This document shows positions 1-5,584 of a DNA stretch of 5,812 nt, in pieces. Within the stretch, counting starts at the first letter, position 1, and every line of letters begins with the position of its first letter. The notes beneath the pieces were generated by a model, which ran no database searches, was not told the DNA's origin, and saw only the letters and a program-made list of their open reading frames with translations. This DNA is from Acidimicrobiia bacterium. Lineage in GTDB: Bacteria; Actinomycetota; Acidimicrobiia; IMCC26256; PALSA-555. A program made the translations under genes and the position numbers. The stretch spans positions 1-5,812 of the forward strand of contig JALHSW010000560.1 of the NCBI GenBank assembly GCA_022865365.1, read 5' to 3'.

Positions 1-495
1 GACGCCGTTGGCCCGGTTCTTCACGACGACGCGCGCGAGCTGCTCCTTGGTGATGCCCGACTCGCGCATGAGTCGCTGGGCGCGCAGGGCGAAGTACGCA
101 GGGGTGGCGGCGAGGCCGGCCTGCTCGCGCCACGGTTCGAAGAAGGAGGACCGGATGATGCCGCGGGGCATCTTCTCGATACCGAAGACCAGCACGGTGT
201 CGTACTGTCCGGCGCGGATCGCACTCGCGGCGAGCATGAGCGCGGCGCCGCCGCTGGCACAGCCGGCTTCGATGTCGACGATCGGGCCCCCGGTGAGCCC
301 GAGTGCGCCGAGCACCTTGTGCCCGGCGGCGACGCCCGAGTAGACGGTCGCGCAGAATGCCGCCTGGAACGTCGGGTTGCCCGCTTCCGCGAGGGCGCCT
401 CGCACCGCGGTCACGCCCATGTCCGTGACGGTCGTGCTGTCGAAGCGACCGAACGGGTGCAGCCCGGTGCCGGCGATGGCCACCCCGTCGCTCAC
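1..495 (-). CDS. SCP-x/nondecarboxylating-type thiolase, N-terminal part (cut by window edge)
   Basis: The first 165 residues are present; the C-terminal half lies beyond the left edge. The protein starts VSDGVAIAGTGLHPFGRF, the usual opening of SCP-x-like thiolases. DIEAGCASGG at about residues 74-83 contains the expected nucleophilic cysteine, Cys79, at the N-terminal end of a helix. YDTVLVFGIEKM (about 98-109) is the next conserved strand, and the SxITKEQLARVVVKNRANGV stretch is typical of the loop domain. The family cleaves 3-ketoacyl-CoA with CoA, or in some members acts as a retro-aldolase on 3-hydroxyacyl-CoA; the histidine and second cysteine that would help decide are outside the window. 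The GTG at 495 is preferred: no in-frame ATG or GTG is seen just upstream and a GGTGGTGG purine run precedes it. It lies 67 bases after the DUF35 gene, its usual partner. No frameshift is visible. Family assignment is firm, exact reaction is not. Confidence 0.9.
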   Translation of the reverse strand, partial: MSDGVAIAGTGLHPFGRFDSTTVTDMGVTAVRGALAEAGNPTFQAAFCATVYSGVAAGHKVLGALGLTGGPIVDIEAGCASGGAALMLAASAIRAGQYDTVLVFGIEKMPRGIIRSSFFEPWREQAGLAATPAYFALRAQRLMRESGITKEQLARVVVKNRANGV

Positions 496-510
496 GCCGC
501 CACCACCAGC

Positions 511-562
511 CCCTGTTTGTGCATCGACATGGCCCCTGGCACCGAATTGTGCACAAACAGGG
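511..562 (-). repeat. 13-bp perfect inverted repeat between DUF35 and thiolase genes
   Basis: CCCTGTTTGTGCA at 511-523 is the exact reverse complement of TGCACAAACAGGG at 550-562, with a 26-base spacer. In minus-strand mRNA the first arm begins at the base right after the DUF35 stop codon, and the second arm ends 15 bases before the thiolase GTG. The right arm also forms part of the self-complementary decamer TTGTGCACAA (547-556). As RNA this would be a strong 13-bp stem-loop; as DNA it could be a two-site operator. There is no T-tract, so it is not a classical terminator. The repeat is directly visible; its function (mRNA stabilisation or attenuation, operator, or a dispersed intergenic repeat) is unknown. 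Confidence 0.85.
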
Positions 563-973
563 TCATGGCGCGATCGCTGGGGTGAAGGCGTACGTGGTGA
601 CGATCTCGCCTTCGGGGTCGGGGCCGAGGGCGGTGATCACGACCTTCATGGGCATCCCGAACTCGAGGCGTGTCGGGTCGGACTCTTCGAGGCGCGTGAT
701 CACGCGCAGACCCTCTGGCAGCTCGACGACACCGAAGCCGAACGGCACGTCACCGAGGTACCCGGGCGGGGGAGCGGTGACCGCGGTCCATCCCCAGAGT
801 GTCCCGTGGTCACCAAGACGCACCTCGGTGATCGTGTCGACTCCGCACGCCGGACACGTCGCTGCTGTCGGGAACTGCACGCGTCCGCACGTGTCGCAGC
901 GGCCCCCGACGAGGAACGCGTTGCCGTGCTCGTCCTCGCCGAACAGGCCCTCGTGCACCGGCCGGGTGCTCAC
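563..973 (-). CDS. DUF35 zinc-ribbon/OB-fold protein, thiolase partner
   Basis: A 136-residue protein of normal length for stand-alone DUF35 (ChsH2 C-terminal/BbsA-like) proteins. The N-terminal rubredoxin-like zinc ribbon is seen as CDTCG (Cys26, Cys29) and CPACG (Cys40, Cys43). An OB-fold follows, with the characteristic PFGFGVVELPEGLRVITRL segment at about residues 82-100. These proteins do not catalyse by themselves; they bind a thiolase-superfamily enzyme or MaoC-like hydratase and help hold or channel acyl-CoA, as in BbsA-BbsB, ChsH1-ChsH2/Ltp2 and archaeal thiolase/HMG-CoA synthase assemblies. The thiolase gene immediately downstream is the obvious partner. The GTG start at 973 overlaps the CoA-transferase stop as GTGA and has a GAGGGG ribosome-binding site five bases upstream. 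Upstream in-frame sequence lies inside the transferase gene in another frame and is not credible coding. Confidence 0.93.
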   Translation of the reverse strand: MSTRPVHEGLFGEDEHGNAFLVGGRCDTCGRVQFPTAATCPACGVDTITEVRLGDHGTLWGWTAVTAPPPGYLGDVPFGFGVVELPEGLRVITRLEESDPTRLEFGMPMKVVITALGPDPEGEIVTTYAFTPAIAP

Positions 974-2169
974 ACGATCCCCTCGGCCGCGAGCTCGTCG
1001 AGCTCGGAGTCCGACAGTCCGAGCACGCCGGCCAGCACGGCACGGGTGTGCTCGCCGAGTCGTGGTGCTCCGGCCGGGGGTTCGATCGCTTCGCCGACGG
1101 TCCGCGGAAACGGTGCCTGCTGGCGCAGCGGCCCGACGACCGGGTCGTCGACGGTGACGAGGTCGCCGCGGGCCGCGATGTGGGCGTCGGCGAAGATGTC
1201 GGCTGCGCTGTAGGCGGTCGCGACGGGGACGTCGCACGCGACGCACCGTTCCTCGATCTCGGTGGCGGACAAGGGTGCAGTCCAGTCGGCGACCACCCCA
1301 TTGATCTCGTCACCGTGCGCGGCTCGGTCGGCGAGCCGGGCGAACCTGTCGTCGTCGACGAGGTCGGAACGGTCCATTGCCTTGCACAGTCGCGCAAAGT
1401 TCGCGTCGGAGCCGGCGACGATGCACACGAACTTACCGTCCGCGGTCGGGTAGTTGTCGAGTGGCGCCGAGTTCGCGAGCCGGTTGCCCTCGCGGTTGCG
1501 GACGACGCCGAGCTTGTCGTACGCGGGCAGCGTCCACTCGAGGATTCGCAACACTGCGCCGTAGAGCGCGGCATCGATGACCGCACCGGTGCCGCCGCGT
1601 GCGTCGCGCGCGTAGAGCGCGGCAGTTGCCGCCTGGGCTGCGAAGACCCCCGTGAGATAGTCCGAGATCGTGACGCCGACGCGCACCGGCGGGCGGTCGG
1701 GGTAGCCGGTGAGGTGCAGCAGCCCGCCGTACCCGATCCCGACCCGGTCGAGACCGGGGCGAGGGGAGTTGGGACCGCCCTGGCCGAAGCTGCTGATGCG
1801 CACGGTCACGAGGCGGTCTGGGAGGTCACCCGGTGCGACGTGCCATCGTTCGAGCGTTCCCGGGCGGAAGTTCTCGACGACGACGTCGGCGGTCGCGGCC
1901 AGCCGGCGGAACAGGACCTGGCCCTCGGAGCGGCGCAGGTCCAGCGTGACGCTCTGGCGGCCGCGACCCTCGACGGCCCAGAACAGGGAGTAGTCGCTGC
2001 CGTCGGGTGCCGGCGCGAAGGGGCCGATCTCACGCATGAAGTCGCCGGTGCCGGGCTGCTCGATCTTGATGACCTCCGCACCCTGCTCGCCGAGGAGGCC
2101 TGCGCAGAACGGCGCCGCGATCCGCGTGCCCAGATCGAGCACGCGGAGTCCGTCGAGGGGTCGGCTCAC
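970..2169 (-). CDS. CaiB/BaiF family (class III) CoA-transferase
   Basis: A 399-residue protein, the usual length for the family. It opens with RPLDGLRVLDLGTRIAAP and then has GEQGAEVIKIEQPGTGD (about 27-43), SVTLDLRRSEG, DVVVENFRPGTLERW (95-109) and the GGTGAVIDAAL motif (192-202), all family hallmarks. Asp170 in ISDYLTG aligns with the acyl-accepting aspartate (Asp169) of formyl-CoA transferase. Class III enzymes move CoA between carboxylic acids in the cytoplasm. Related alpha-methylacyl-CoA racemases carry a GHD motif with a catalytic histidine; here the equivalent reads GLD (139-141), which argues for a transferase. The GTG at 2169 overlaps the preceding hydratase stop as GTGA, implying translational coupling, and gives the standard N-terminus; an earlier start at 2301 would add 44 low-complexity residues lying inside the hydratase gene. 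Likely role: CoA activation of the pathway acid. Substrate unknown. Confidence 0.93.
   Translation of the reverse strand: MSRPLDGLRVLDLGTRIAAPFCAGLLGEQGAEVIKIEQPGTGDFMREIGPFAPAPDGSDYSLFWAVEGRGRQSVTLDLRRSEGQVLFRRLAATADVVVENFRPGTLERWHVAPGDLPDRLVTVRISSFGQGGPNSPRPGLDRVGIGYGGLLHLTGYPDRPPVRVGVTISDYLTGVFAAQAATAALYARDARGGTGAVIDAALYGAVLRILEWTLPAYDKLGVVRNREGNRLANSAPLDNYPTADGKFVCIVAGSDANFARLCKAMDRSDLVDDDRFARLADRAAHGDEINGVVADWTAPLSATEIEERCVACDVPVATAYSAADIFADAHIAARGDLVTVDDPVVGPLRQQAPFPRTVGEAIEPPAGAPRLGEHTRAVLAGVLGLSDSELDELAAEGIV
979..984 (-). promoter_or_regulatory. Ribosome-binding site for DUF35 gene
   Basis: GAGGGG on the minus strand ends five bases before the GTG at 973. It lies within the last codons of the CoA-transferase gene. 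It is the clearest Shine-Dalgarno sequence I found in the minus-strand run and supports the GTG start that overlaps the preceding stop codon. Confidence 0.65.
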
Positions 2170-3008
2170 TCGCCTGCCTGTTCGCGCTTCACCGCGTCCA
2201 TCACAGATCTTCCAGGGCCGCCCTCCTTGCGGGCGTCGGTGGCTGCGAGCGCGGTGGCGCTGTTGCTCACGAACTGGTGCACCATGAAGTGGTAGCGCCA
2301 CGACTCGCGCTGTCCCTGACCGTCGATCATGTGGTTGATCGTGTCCTTGATGGCCTGCGCGGTGACCGGCGGCACCAGCGCGACCTGCTCGGCCATGTCC
2401 CGTGCGGCCTTGGCGAGGTCAGCGCGCGACACGACACGGTTGACCAGGCCGAGGCGCTCGGCTTCGGCGGCCTCGATCGTCGACGCGCAGAGGAGGAACT
2501 CCTTCGCCTTGCGCGGTCCGAGCTCCCACGGCTCGACGAGGAGCTCGACGCCGACGCCGGTCATGCGCGCGACGGGGTTCGAGAAGCGCGCATCGTCGGC
2601 GGCGACGATGAGATCGCACATCGACGCGAGCATCAGTCCCGCGGCGGCGCATACGCCCTGCACGGCTGCGATGGTGGGCTTGCGGAAGTCGCGCAATCGG
2701 ATGCACTTGTCCCAGTACATGACCTGCTCGTGGCGGAGCTTGCCCTCGGCCGTCTCGCGCATCCGGGCCCACTCGGTGGTGCCCTCGAGGATCTCCTTGA
2801 GGTCGTGGCCGGCGGAGAAGTGCTTGCCTTCCCCGGCGATGACCACCACCCGGATGGCGTCGTCGGCATCGGCCAGGTCGAGCGCCGCATCGAGCTCCTC
2901 GAGCATCTGCGTGCTCTGCGCGTTGGCCGCGTCGGGTCGGTTCAGCGTGAGGGTCGCGACCGGTCCGTCGACCTCGTAGCGGATCGCCTCGAACTTGGGA
3001 ACTGACAT
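2166..3008 (-). CDS. Enoyl-CoA hydratase/isomerase (crotonase) family protein, atypical active site
   Basis: A 280-residue crotonase-fold protein of normal length. It has the N-terminal PVATLTLNRPDAANA strand (16-30), the first oxyanion-hole loop KHFSAGHDLKEI (62-73), and the second, VQGVCAAAGLMLASMCDLIV (116-135), where a backbone amide near Gly124 completes the hole. WELGPRKAKEFLL (161-173) and AERLGLVNRVV (183-193) are standard helices of the fold. The two glutamates that activate water in classical hydratases (Glu144 and Glu164 of the rat mitochondrial enzyme) align by eye with Met126 and Val146, so simple enoyl-CoA hydration is doubtful; isomerase, hydrolase, lyase or an alternative acid/base such as Glu155 are possible. 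The ATG at 3008 is the first gene start of the run and gives a family-like N-terminus; no ribosome-binding site precedes it. The stop overlaps the CoA-transferase start by four bases. Family certain, reaction uncertain. Confidence 0.93.
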   Translation of the reverse strand: MSVPKFEAIRYEVDGPVATLTLNRPDAANAQSTQMLEELDAALDLADADDAIRVVVIAGEGKHFSAGHDLKEILEGTTEWARMRETAEGKLRHEQVMYWDKCIRLRDFRKPTIAAVQGVCAAAGLMLASMCDLIVAADDARFSNPVARMTGVGVELLVEPWELGPRKAKEFLLCASTIEAAEAERLGLVNRVVSRADLAKAARDMAEQVALVPPVTAQAIKDTINHMIDGQGQRESWRYHFMVHQFVSNSATALAATDARKEGGPGRSVMDAVKREQAGE

Positions 3009-3017
3009 CCATGTCAG
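3002..3017. promoter_or_regulatory. Operator-like 16-bp palindrome over the crotonase start codon
   Basis: CTGACAT-CC-ATGTCAG is a perfect 7-2-7 inverted repeat. It covers the crotonase start codon (3006-3008) and touches a -10-like hexamer on the minus strand. A dimeric repressor of the TetR, GntR or MarR kind bound here would block the likely promoter of the catabolic run. No regulator gene is in the window. The palindrome is seen directly; the operator role is inferred from its position. Confidence 0.5.
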
Positions 3018-3021
3018 CGTA
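3016..3021 (-). promoter_or_regulatory. Possible -10 element for a leaderless crotonase transcript
   Basis: TACGCT on the minus strand fits the actinobacterial TANNNT -10 pattern. It ends seven bases before the ATG at 3008, so transcription would begin at or next to the start codon. This fits the absence of any Shine-Dalgarno sequence upstream, and leaderless mRNAs are frequent in Actinobacteria. No convincing -35 hexamer is present, so the call is tentative. Confidence 0.35.
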
Positions 3022-3086
3022 CGCGTTGCGGTGGTGGGGGCGCGGCTCCCCGTCGAGGAGCATCTCCCAGAAGAACCTCGAAGAAA

Positions 3087-3100
3087 CCCTTGGCGAAGGG
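3087..3100. repeat. Short inverted repeat in the divergent intergenic region
   Basis: CCCTT-GGCG-AAGGG is a 5-bp stem with a 4-base loop, about 47 bases upstream of the HNH gene start. A second weak palindrome, GACG-TAAG-CGTC, follows at 3111-3122. Either could be a protein-binding site or part of a leader structure. In a GC-rich genome such short repeats also arise by chance, so significance is low on its own. Confidence 0.35.
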
Positions 3101-3126
3101 GTCCGGAACCGACGTAAGCGTCACAC

Positions 3127-3145
3127 CCCCCTGTCATGGTGGGGG
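3127..3145 (+). promoter_or_regulatory. Ribosome-binding site of the HNH gene inside a CCCCC/GGGGG stem
   Basis: GGTGGGGG ends one base before the ATG at 3147 and is the only purine-rich stretch able to serve as ribosome-binding site. Its GGGGG (3141-3145) can pair with CCCCC at 3127-3131 across a 9-base loop. If the hairpin forms, it would hide the ribosome-binding site and keep expression low. Pairing potential is visible; regulation is inferred. Confidence 0.4.
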
Positions 3146-3146
3146 C

Positions 3147-4322
3147 ATGTTCGACATCGAACGCGTCGTCAACGAGCTCGGCGATCTCTCTCGCCGGTTG
3201 GAGCCCGAGTGCTGCTCGGGTGCTGACGCGGCGCGCCTCACCGAGATCGCGGCGCTCGGGGAACGCTTCATCGTGCACATCAAGGCGATGTACGCGCAAC
3301 GCGCCGCGGAGACGAACGCGTGGAGACGCCGGTCGCACGCAGCCACGGCAGATCAGTGGCTGGCCGAGACGTCGGGATGTTCGGAGGGTGCGGCGCGTGA
3401 GGTGTTCGCGACCGCGACGCGGCTCGAGGTGCTTCCCGACACCGCGGAGGAGGTCCGTGCCGGAGAGCTCTCGCTCGCCCAGGCCGCGCAGGTCTCGGCC
3501 GGTGCGATGGCCGATCCGGGTGCCGAGCAGCGTCTGTTGCGCACCGCGAAGCGCTCCGGGATGCGGGAGCTGCGCGCCGAGAAGGAGCGCGTCGTCGCCG
3601 CCGCGACCGACGAGATCGAAGCGCGACGTCGCGCCAAGGCGGAACGACACCTCCGGACCTGGACGCAAGGCCTCGCCACCCACGGCGTGTTCTCCGGTCC
3701 GACCGAAGATGTTGCCAAGATCCTCACTGCACTCGAGCCACTCACCAAGGCCCGCTTCGAACAGGCGCGTGTCGCCGGCGAACGCGAGGCCCACGATGCC
3801 TACCGCTTCGACGCGATGGTCACTCTCGCCGAGACCGGCGGTGTGTCTGGCGTCAGGCCAGCACCGCATGCGGTCCGGGTCCGCGTCGATCTCCCGGCGC
3901 TGGTGCGGGGCCGCACCGAGCCCGGTGAGGTGTGTGAGATCCCAGGTGTCGGGCCCGTCCCCGTCGCTCACGCAGAAGAGATCCTCAGCCACGGACTCCT
4001 CCAGCTCGTGATCACCGACGGCGTGGATGTTCAAACCGTGGTGAGCAACACCCGCCACGTCCCGAGCGCCTTGAAGATCGCGATCGCAGAACGCGACCGC
4101 ACCTGCAAGATCCGCGGGTGTGACTGCGACCGCATGCTCGAACGCCACCACACGCACGACTACGCCGACTCGCACCGCACCACCTACACCGAGCTCGGCA
4201 ACCTCTGCCCCAAGCACCACGACCTCGTGACCCACAAGAAGTACGAGACGATCGACAACGGCGACGGCACCTGGGACCTCCGACCCCCGGCCCACGCACC
4301 ACCCGGTGAGGCGGCGGCCTGA
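3147..4322 (+). CDS. DUF222/13E12-family protein with C-terminal HNH endonuclease domain
   Basis: A 391-residue protein. The N-terminal two thirds is the helical, Ala/Arg/Glu-rich DUF222 region; RAGELSLAQAAQVS at about 104-117 is its most characteristic segment. The C-terminal HNH module runs from about 305 to 380: ERDRTCKIRGCD supplies Cys320 and Cys325, ERHHTHDY the catalytic-type histidines (334/335), and GNLCPKHHDLVTHKKY gives Asn352, Cys354, His357/358 and His363. It ends with the usual NGDGTWDLRPP tail. HNH domains nick or cut DNA using one metal ion; the biological role of this multicopy actinobacterial family (REP13E12-like) is not established. The ATG at 3147 is chosen because MFDIERVVNEL is a family-like start and GGTGGGGG lies just upstream; a TTG at 3090 would add 19 atypical residues. 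It is the only plus-strand gene and separates two groups of catabolic genes, which suggests insertion. The module looks intact. Confidence 0.92.
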   Translation: MFDIERVVNELGDLSRRLEPECCSGADAARLTEIAALGERFIVHIKAMYAQRAAETNAWRRRSHAATADQWLAETSGCSEGAAREVFATATRLEVLPDTAEEVRAGELSLAQAAQVSAGAMADPGAEQRLLRTAKRSGMRELRAEKERVVAAATDEIEARRRAKAERHLRTWTQGLATHGVFSGPTEDVAKILTALEPLTKARFEQARVAGEREAHDAYRFDAMVTLAETGGVSGVRPAPHAVRVRVDLPALVRGRTEPGEVCEIPGVGPVPVAHAEEILSHGLLQLVITDGVDVQTVVSNTRHVPSALKIAIAERDRTCKIRGCDCDRMLERHHTHDYADSHRTTYTELGNLCPKHHDLVTHKKYETIDNGDGTWDLRPPAHAPPGEAAA

Positions 4323-4329
4323 CGCCTCA
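4307..4329. terminator. Possible shared hairpin terminator between convergent genes
   Basis: TGAGGCG (4307-4313) and CGCCTCA (4323-4329) form a 7-bp GC-rich stem with a 9-base loop that includes the HNH stop codon. It begins 18 bases beyond the dehydrogenase stop on the other strand, so it could serve both convergent genes. No T-run follows on either side, so it would be a U-less, actinobacterial-style hairpin at best. Confidence 0.4.
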
Positions 4330-4347
4330 GGGTTGACGACGCGGTTG

Positions 4348-5553
4348 CTAGGACGCGCGCTTGGGCTCGCGCGGCATGCCGAGCACGCGCTCGCTCAGGA
4401 TGTTGCGTTGGATCTCGTTGGTGCCGGCCCAGATCGACGACGCCTGGTAGTAGAGCCACGATCGCTGCCAGGTGCCGTCGCCCGGGTTCTCGCTCGCTCC
4501 GTGCCAGAGCGGCGCGGCTGGACCGAGCACCGCCATGACCGTGTCGTGCAGGCGCTTGCTCATCTCGCTCCAGTAGAGCTTGAGCGCGCTGCCTTCGGGG
4601 CCGGGTGCCTGGCCCTTCGCCAGGCGTGAGAGCGTGCGCCAGTTGTGGAGCTGGAAGAGCCGCACCTCCACGGCGGCCTGGGCGAGGCGGGGCCGGAGCC
4701 GGTCGTCGTCGAACGCGCCCGAGGCGAGCGCGAGGCGGAGCAGCTCCTCCACGAGCTGCACGTGGATCACGAGCTGGCGGGGGTTGATGCCGCGCTCGTG
4801 GGTCAGGGTGGAGTTCGCGACCTGCCAGCCCTCGTCGACGGGTCCGATGCGATGGGTGTCGGGGACGACCACGGCGTCGAAGAAGACCTCGTTGAACTCG
4901 GTCTCGTCGGTGATCTGGCGCAGTGGACGAACCTCGACGCCGGGGGCGCGCATGTCGACGGCAAGGGTCGTGATGCCGTGCTGCTTCGCGACGTCGGGGT
5001 TCGTGCGCGCGAGGCACAGACCCCAGTCGGCGAACTGCGCGTAGCTGGTCCAGACCTTCTGGCCGTCGAGCACCCACGCTTCGGCGCCTTCGGCGGTCGT
5101 GGTTCGCACCGCGCGCGTGGCGACTGCCGCGAGGTCGCTCCCGGCGCCCGGTTCGCTGAAGAGCTGGCACCAGAGGTGCTCGGCCGGGAGGATCCGGGGC
5201 AGCCACTGCTCCTTCTGCTCCGGCGTTCCGTGCGCGAGCAGCGTGGGGCCGACGAGGTTGATCCCGATGCGGCCGACCAGCTCCGGCGCGCGTGCGCGTG
5301 CCAGCTCCTCGGTGACGATGAAGTGCTCGACCGGTCCCGCACCGCGCCCGCCGTACTCCTCCGGCCAGGGGACGCCGACCCAGCGACCGCTTGCGAGCTT
5401 CGACTGCCATTCCCGCCCGAACGCGACCTCGTCGGCGAGATCCTCGAACCGAGGGGGTAGACCTTGCCCGTACTCCCCGGGCAGGTGCTCGTGCAGCCAG
5501 CCGCGCACATCGGCGCGCAGTGCGGCTTCGGCCGCGCTCGGTGAGAGGTCCAC
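4348..5553 (-). CDS. Acyl-CoA dehydrogenase (FadE-type, FAD-dependent)
   Basis: A 401-residue protein, full length for the family. It oxidises acyl-CoA to 2-enoyl-CoA, passing electrons through FAD to electron-transfer flavoprotein. The helical N-terminal domain contains GVPWPEEYGGRGAGP (60-74). The middle beta domain has the FAD/substrate motif LFSEPGAGSDLA (131-142) and VLDGQKVWTSYAQ (161-173). The C-terminal helical domain ends with SSIWAGTNEIQRNILSERVLG (372-392). The residue that is the catalytic Glu376 in medium-chain enzymes is Ala376 here; Glu253 in LTHERG falls where isovaleryl- and long-chain acyl-CoA dehydrogenases carry their base, so it is the likely catalyst. The GTG at 5553 is the first possible start after an in-frame stop six codons upstream, and MDLSPSAAEAALRADVRGWL is a typical FadE opening. 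No Shine-Dalgarno is seen. It probably supplies the dehydrogenation step for the catabolic genes beyond the HNH gene. Confidence 0.94.
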   Translation of the reverse strand: MDLSPSAAEAALRADVRGWLHEHLPGEYGQGLPPRFEDLADEVAFGREWQSKLASGRWVGVPWPEEYGGRGAGPVEHFIVTEELARARAPELVGRIGINLVGPTLLAHGTPEQKEQWLPRILPAEHLWCQLFSEPGAGSDLAAVATRAVRTTTAEGAEAWVLDGQKVWTSYAQFADWGLCLARTNPDVAKQHGITTLAVDMRAPGVEVRPLRQITDETEFNEVFFDAVVVPDTHRIGPVDEGWQVANSTLTHERGINPRQLVIHVQLVEELLRLALASGAFDDDRLRPRLAQAAVEVRLFQLHNWRTLSRLAKGQAPGPEGSALKLYWSEMSKRLHDTVMAVLGPAAPLWHGASENPGDGTWQRSWLYYQASSIWAGTNEIQRNILSERVLGMPREPKRAS

Positions 5554-5558
5554 GGCAG

Positions 5559-5580
5559 CGGAGCGTAGTCAGGCGCTCCG
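5559..5580 (-). repeat. Hairpin between lipoprotein stop and dehydrogenase start
   Basis: CGGAGCG (5559-5565) and CGCTCCG (5574-5580) are perfect 7-bp complements with an 8-base loop. On the minus strand the hairpin starts four bases after the lipoprotein-like stop codon and ends five bases before the dehydrogenase GTG, where a ribosome-binding site would be expected. It could be a terminator for the upstream gene, an element modulating read-through translation, or chance. No T-run follows. Confidence 0.4.
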
Positions 5581-5584
5581 GCTG

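Noticed and set aside
511..562. Classical Rho-independent terminator between DUF35 and thiolase.
   Set aside because: The stem is strong but the loop is 26 bases and no T-run follows in the direction of transcription; termination there would also cut off the partner thiolase.
377..1213. Plus-strand open frame of 278 codons covering the thiolase/DUF35 junction.
   Set aside because: It overlaps antisense to three real genes and its translation has no family features.
1048..2295. 415-codon plus-strand open frame antisense to the CoA-transferase.
   Set aside because: Val/Gly/Arg/Asp-rich low-complexity translation with no recognisable motif; it mirrors the codon pattern of the real minus-strand gene.
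3090..3146. Upstream TTG start adding 19 residues to the HNH protein.
   Set aside because: The added residues are unlike the family and the ATG at 3147 has a purine-rich ribosome-binding site immediately upstream.
3009..4295. Long minus-strand open frame that extends the crotonase upstream across the whole HNH gene (709 codons in total).
   Set aside because: The extension is antisense to a well-recognised protein, shows no family features, and the crotonase has a standard N-terminus at 3008. Stop-free antisense frames are expected at this GC level.
3009..4347. Insertion sequence or transposon carrying the HNH gene.
   Set aside because: No transposase, no terminal inverted repeats and no convincing target-site duplication could be found by eye at the two borders.
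4645..5460. 271-codon plus-strand open frame antisense to the acyl-CoA dehydrogenase.
   Set aside because: Same shadow behaviour; the opposite strand has every hallmark of an acyl-CoA dehydrogenase.
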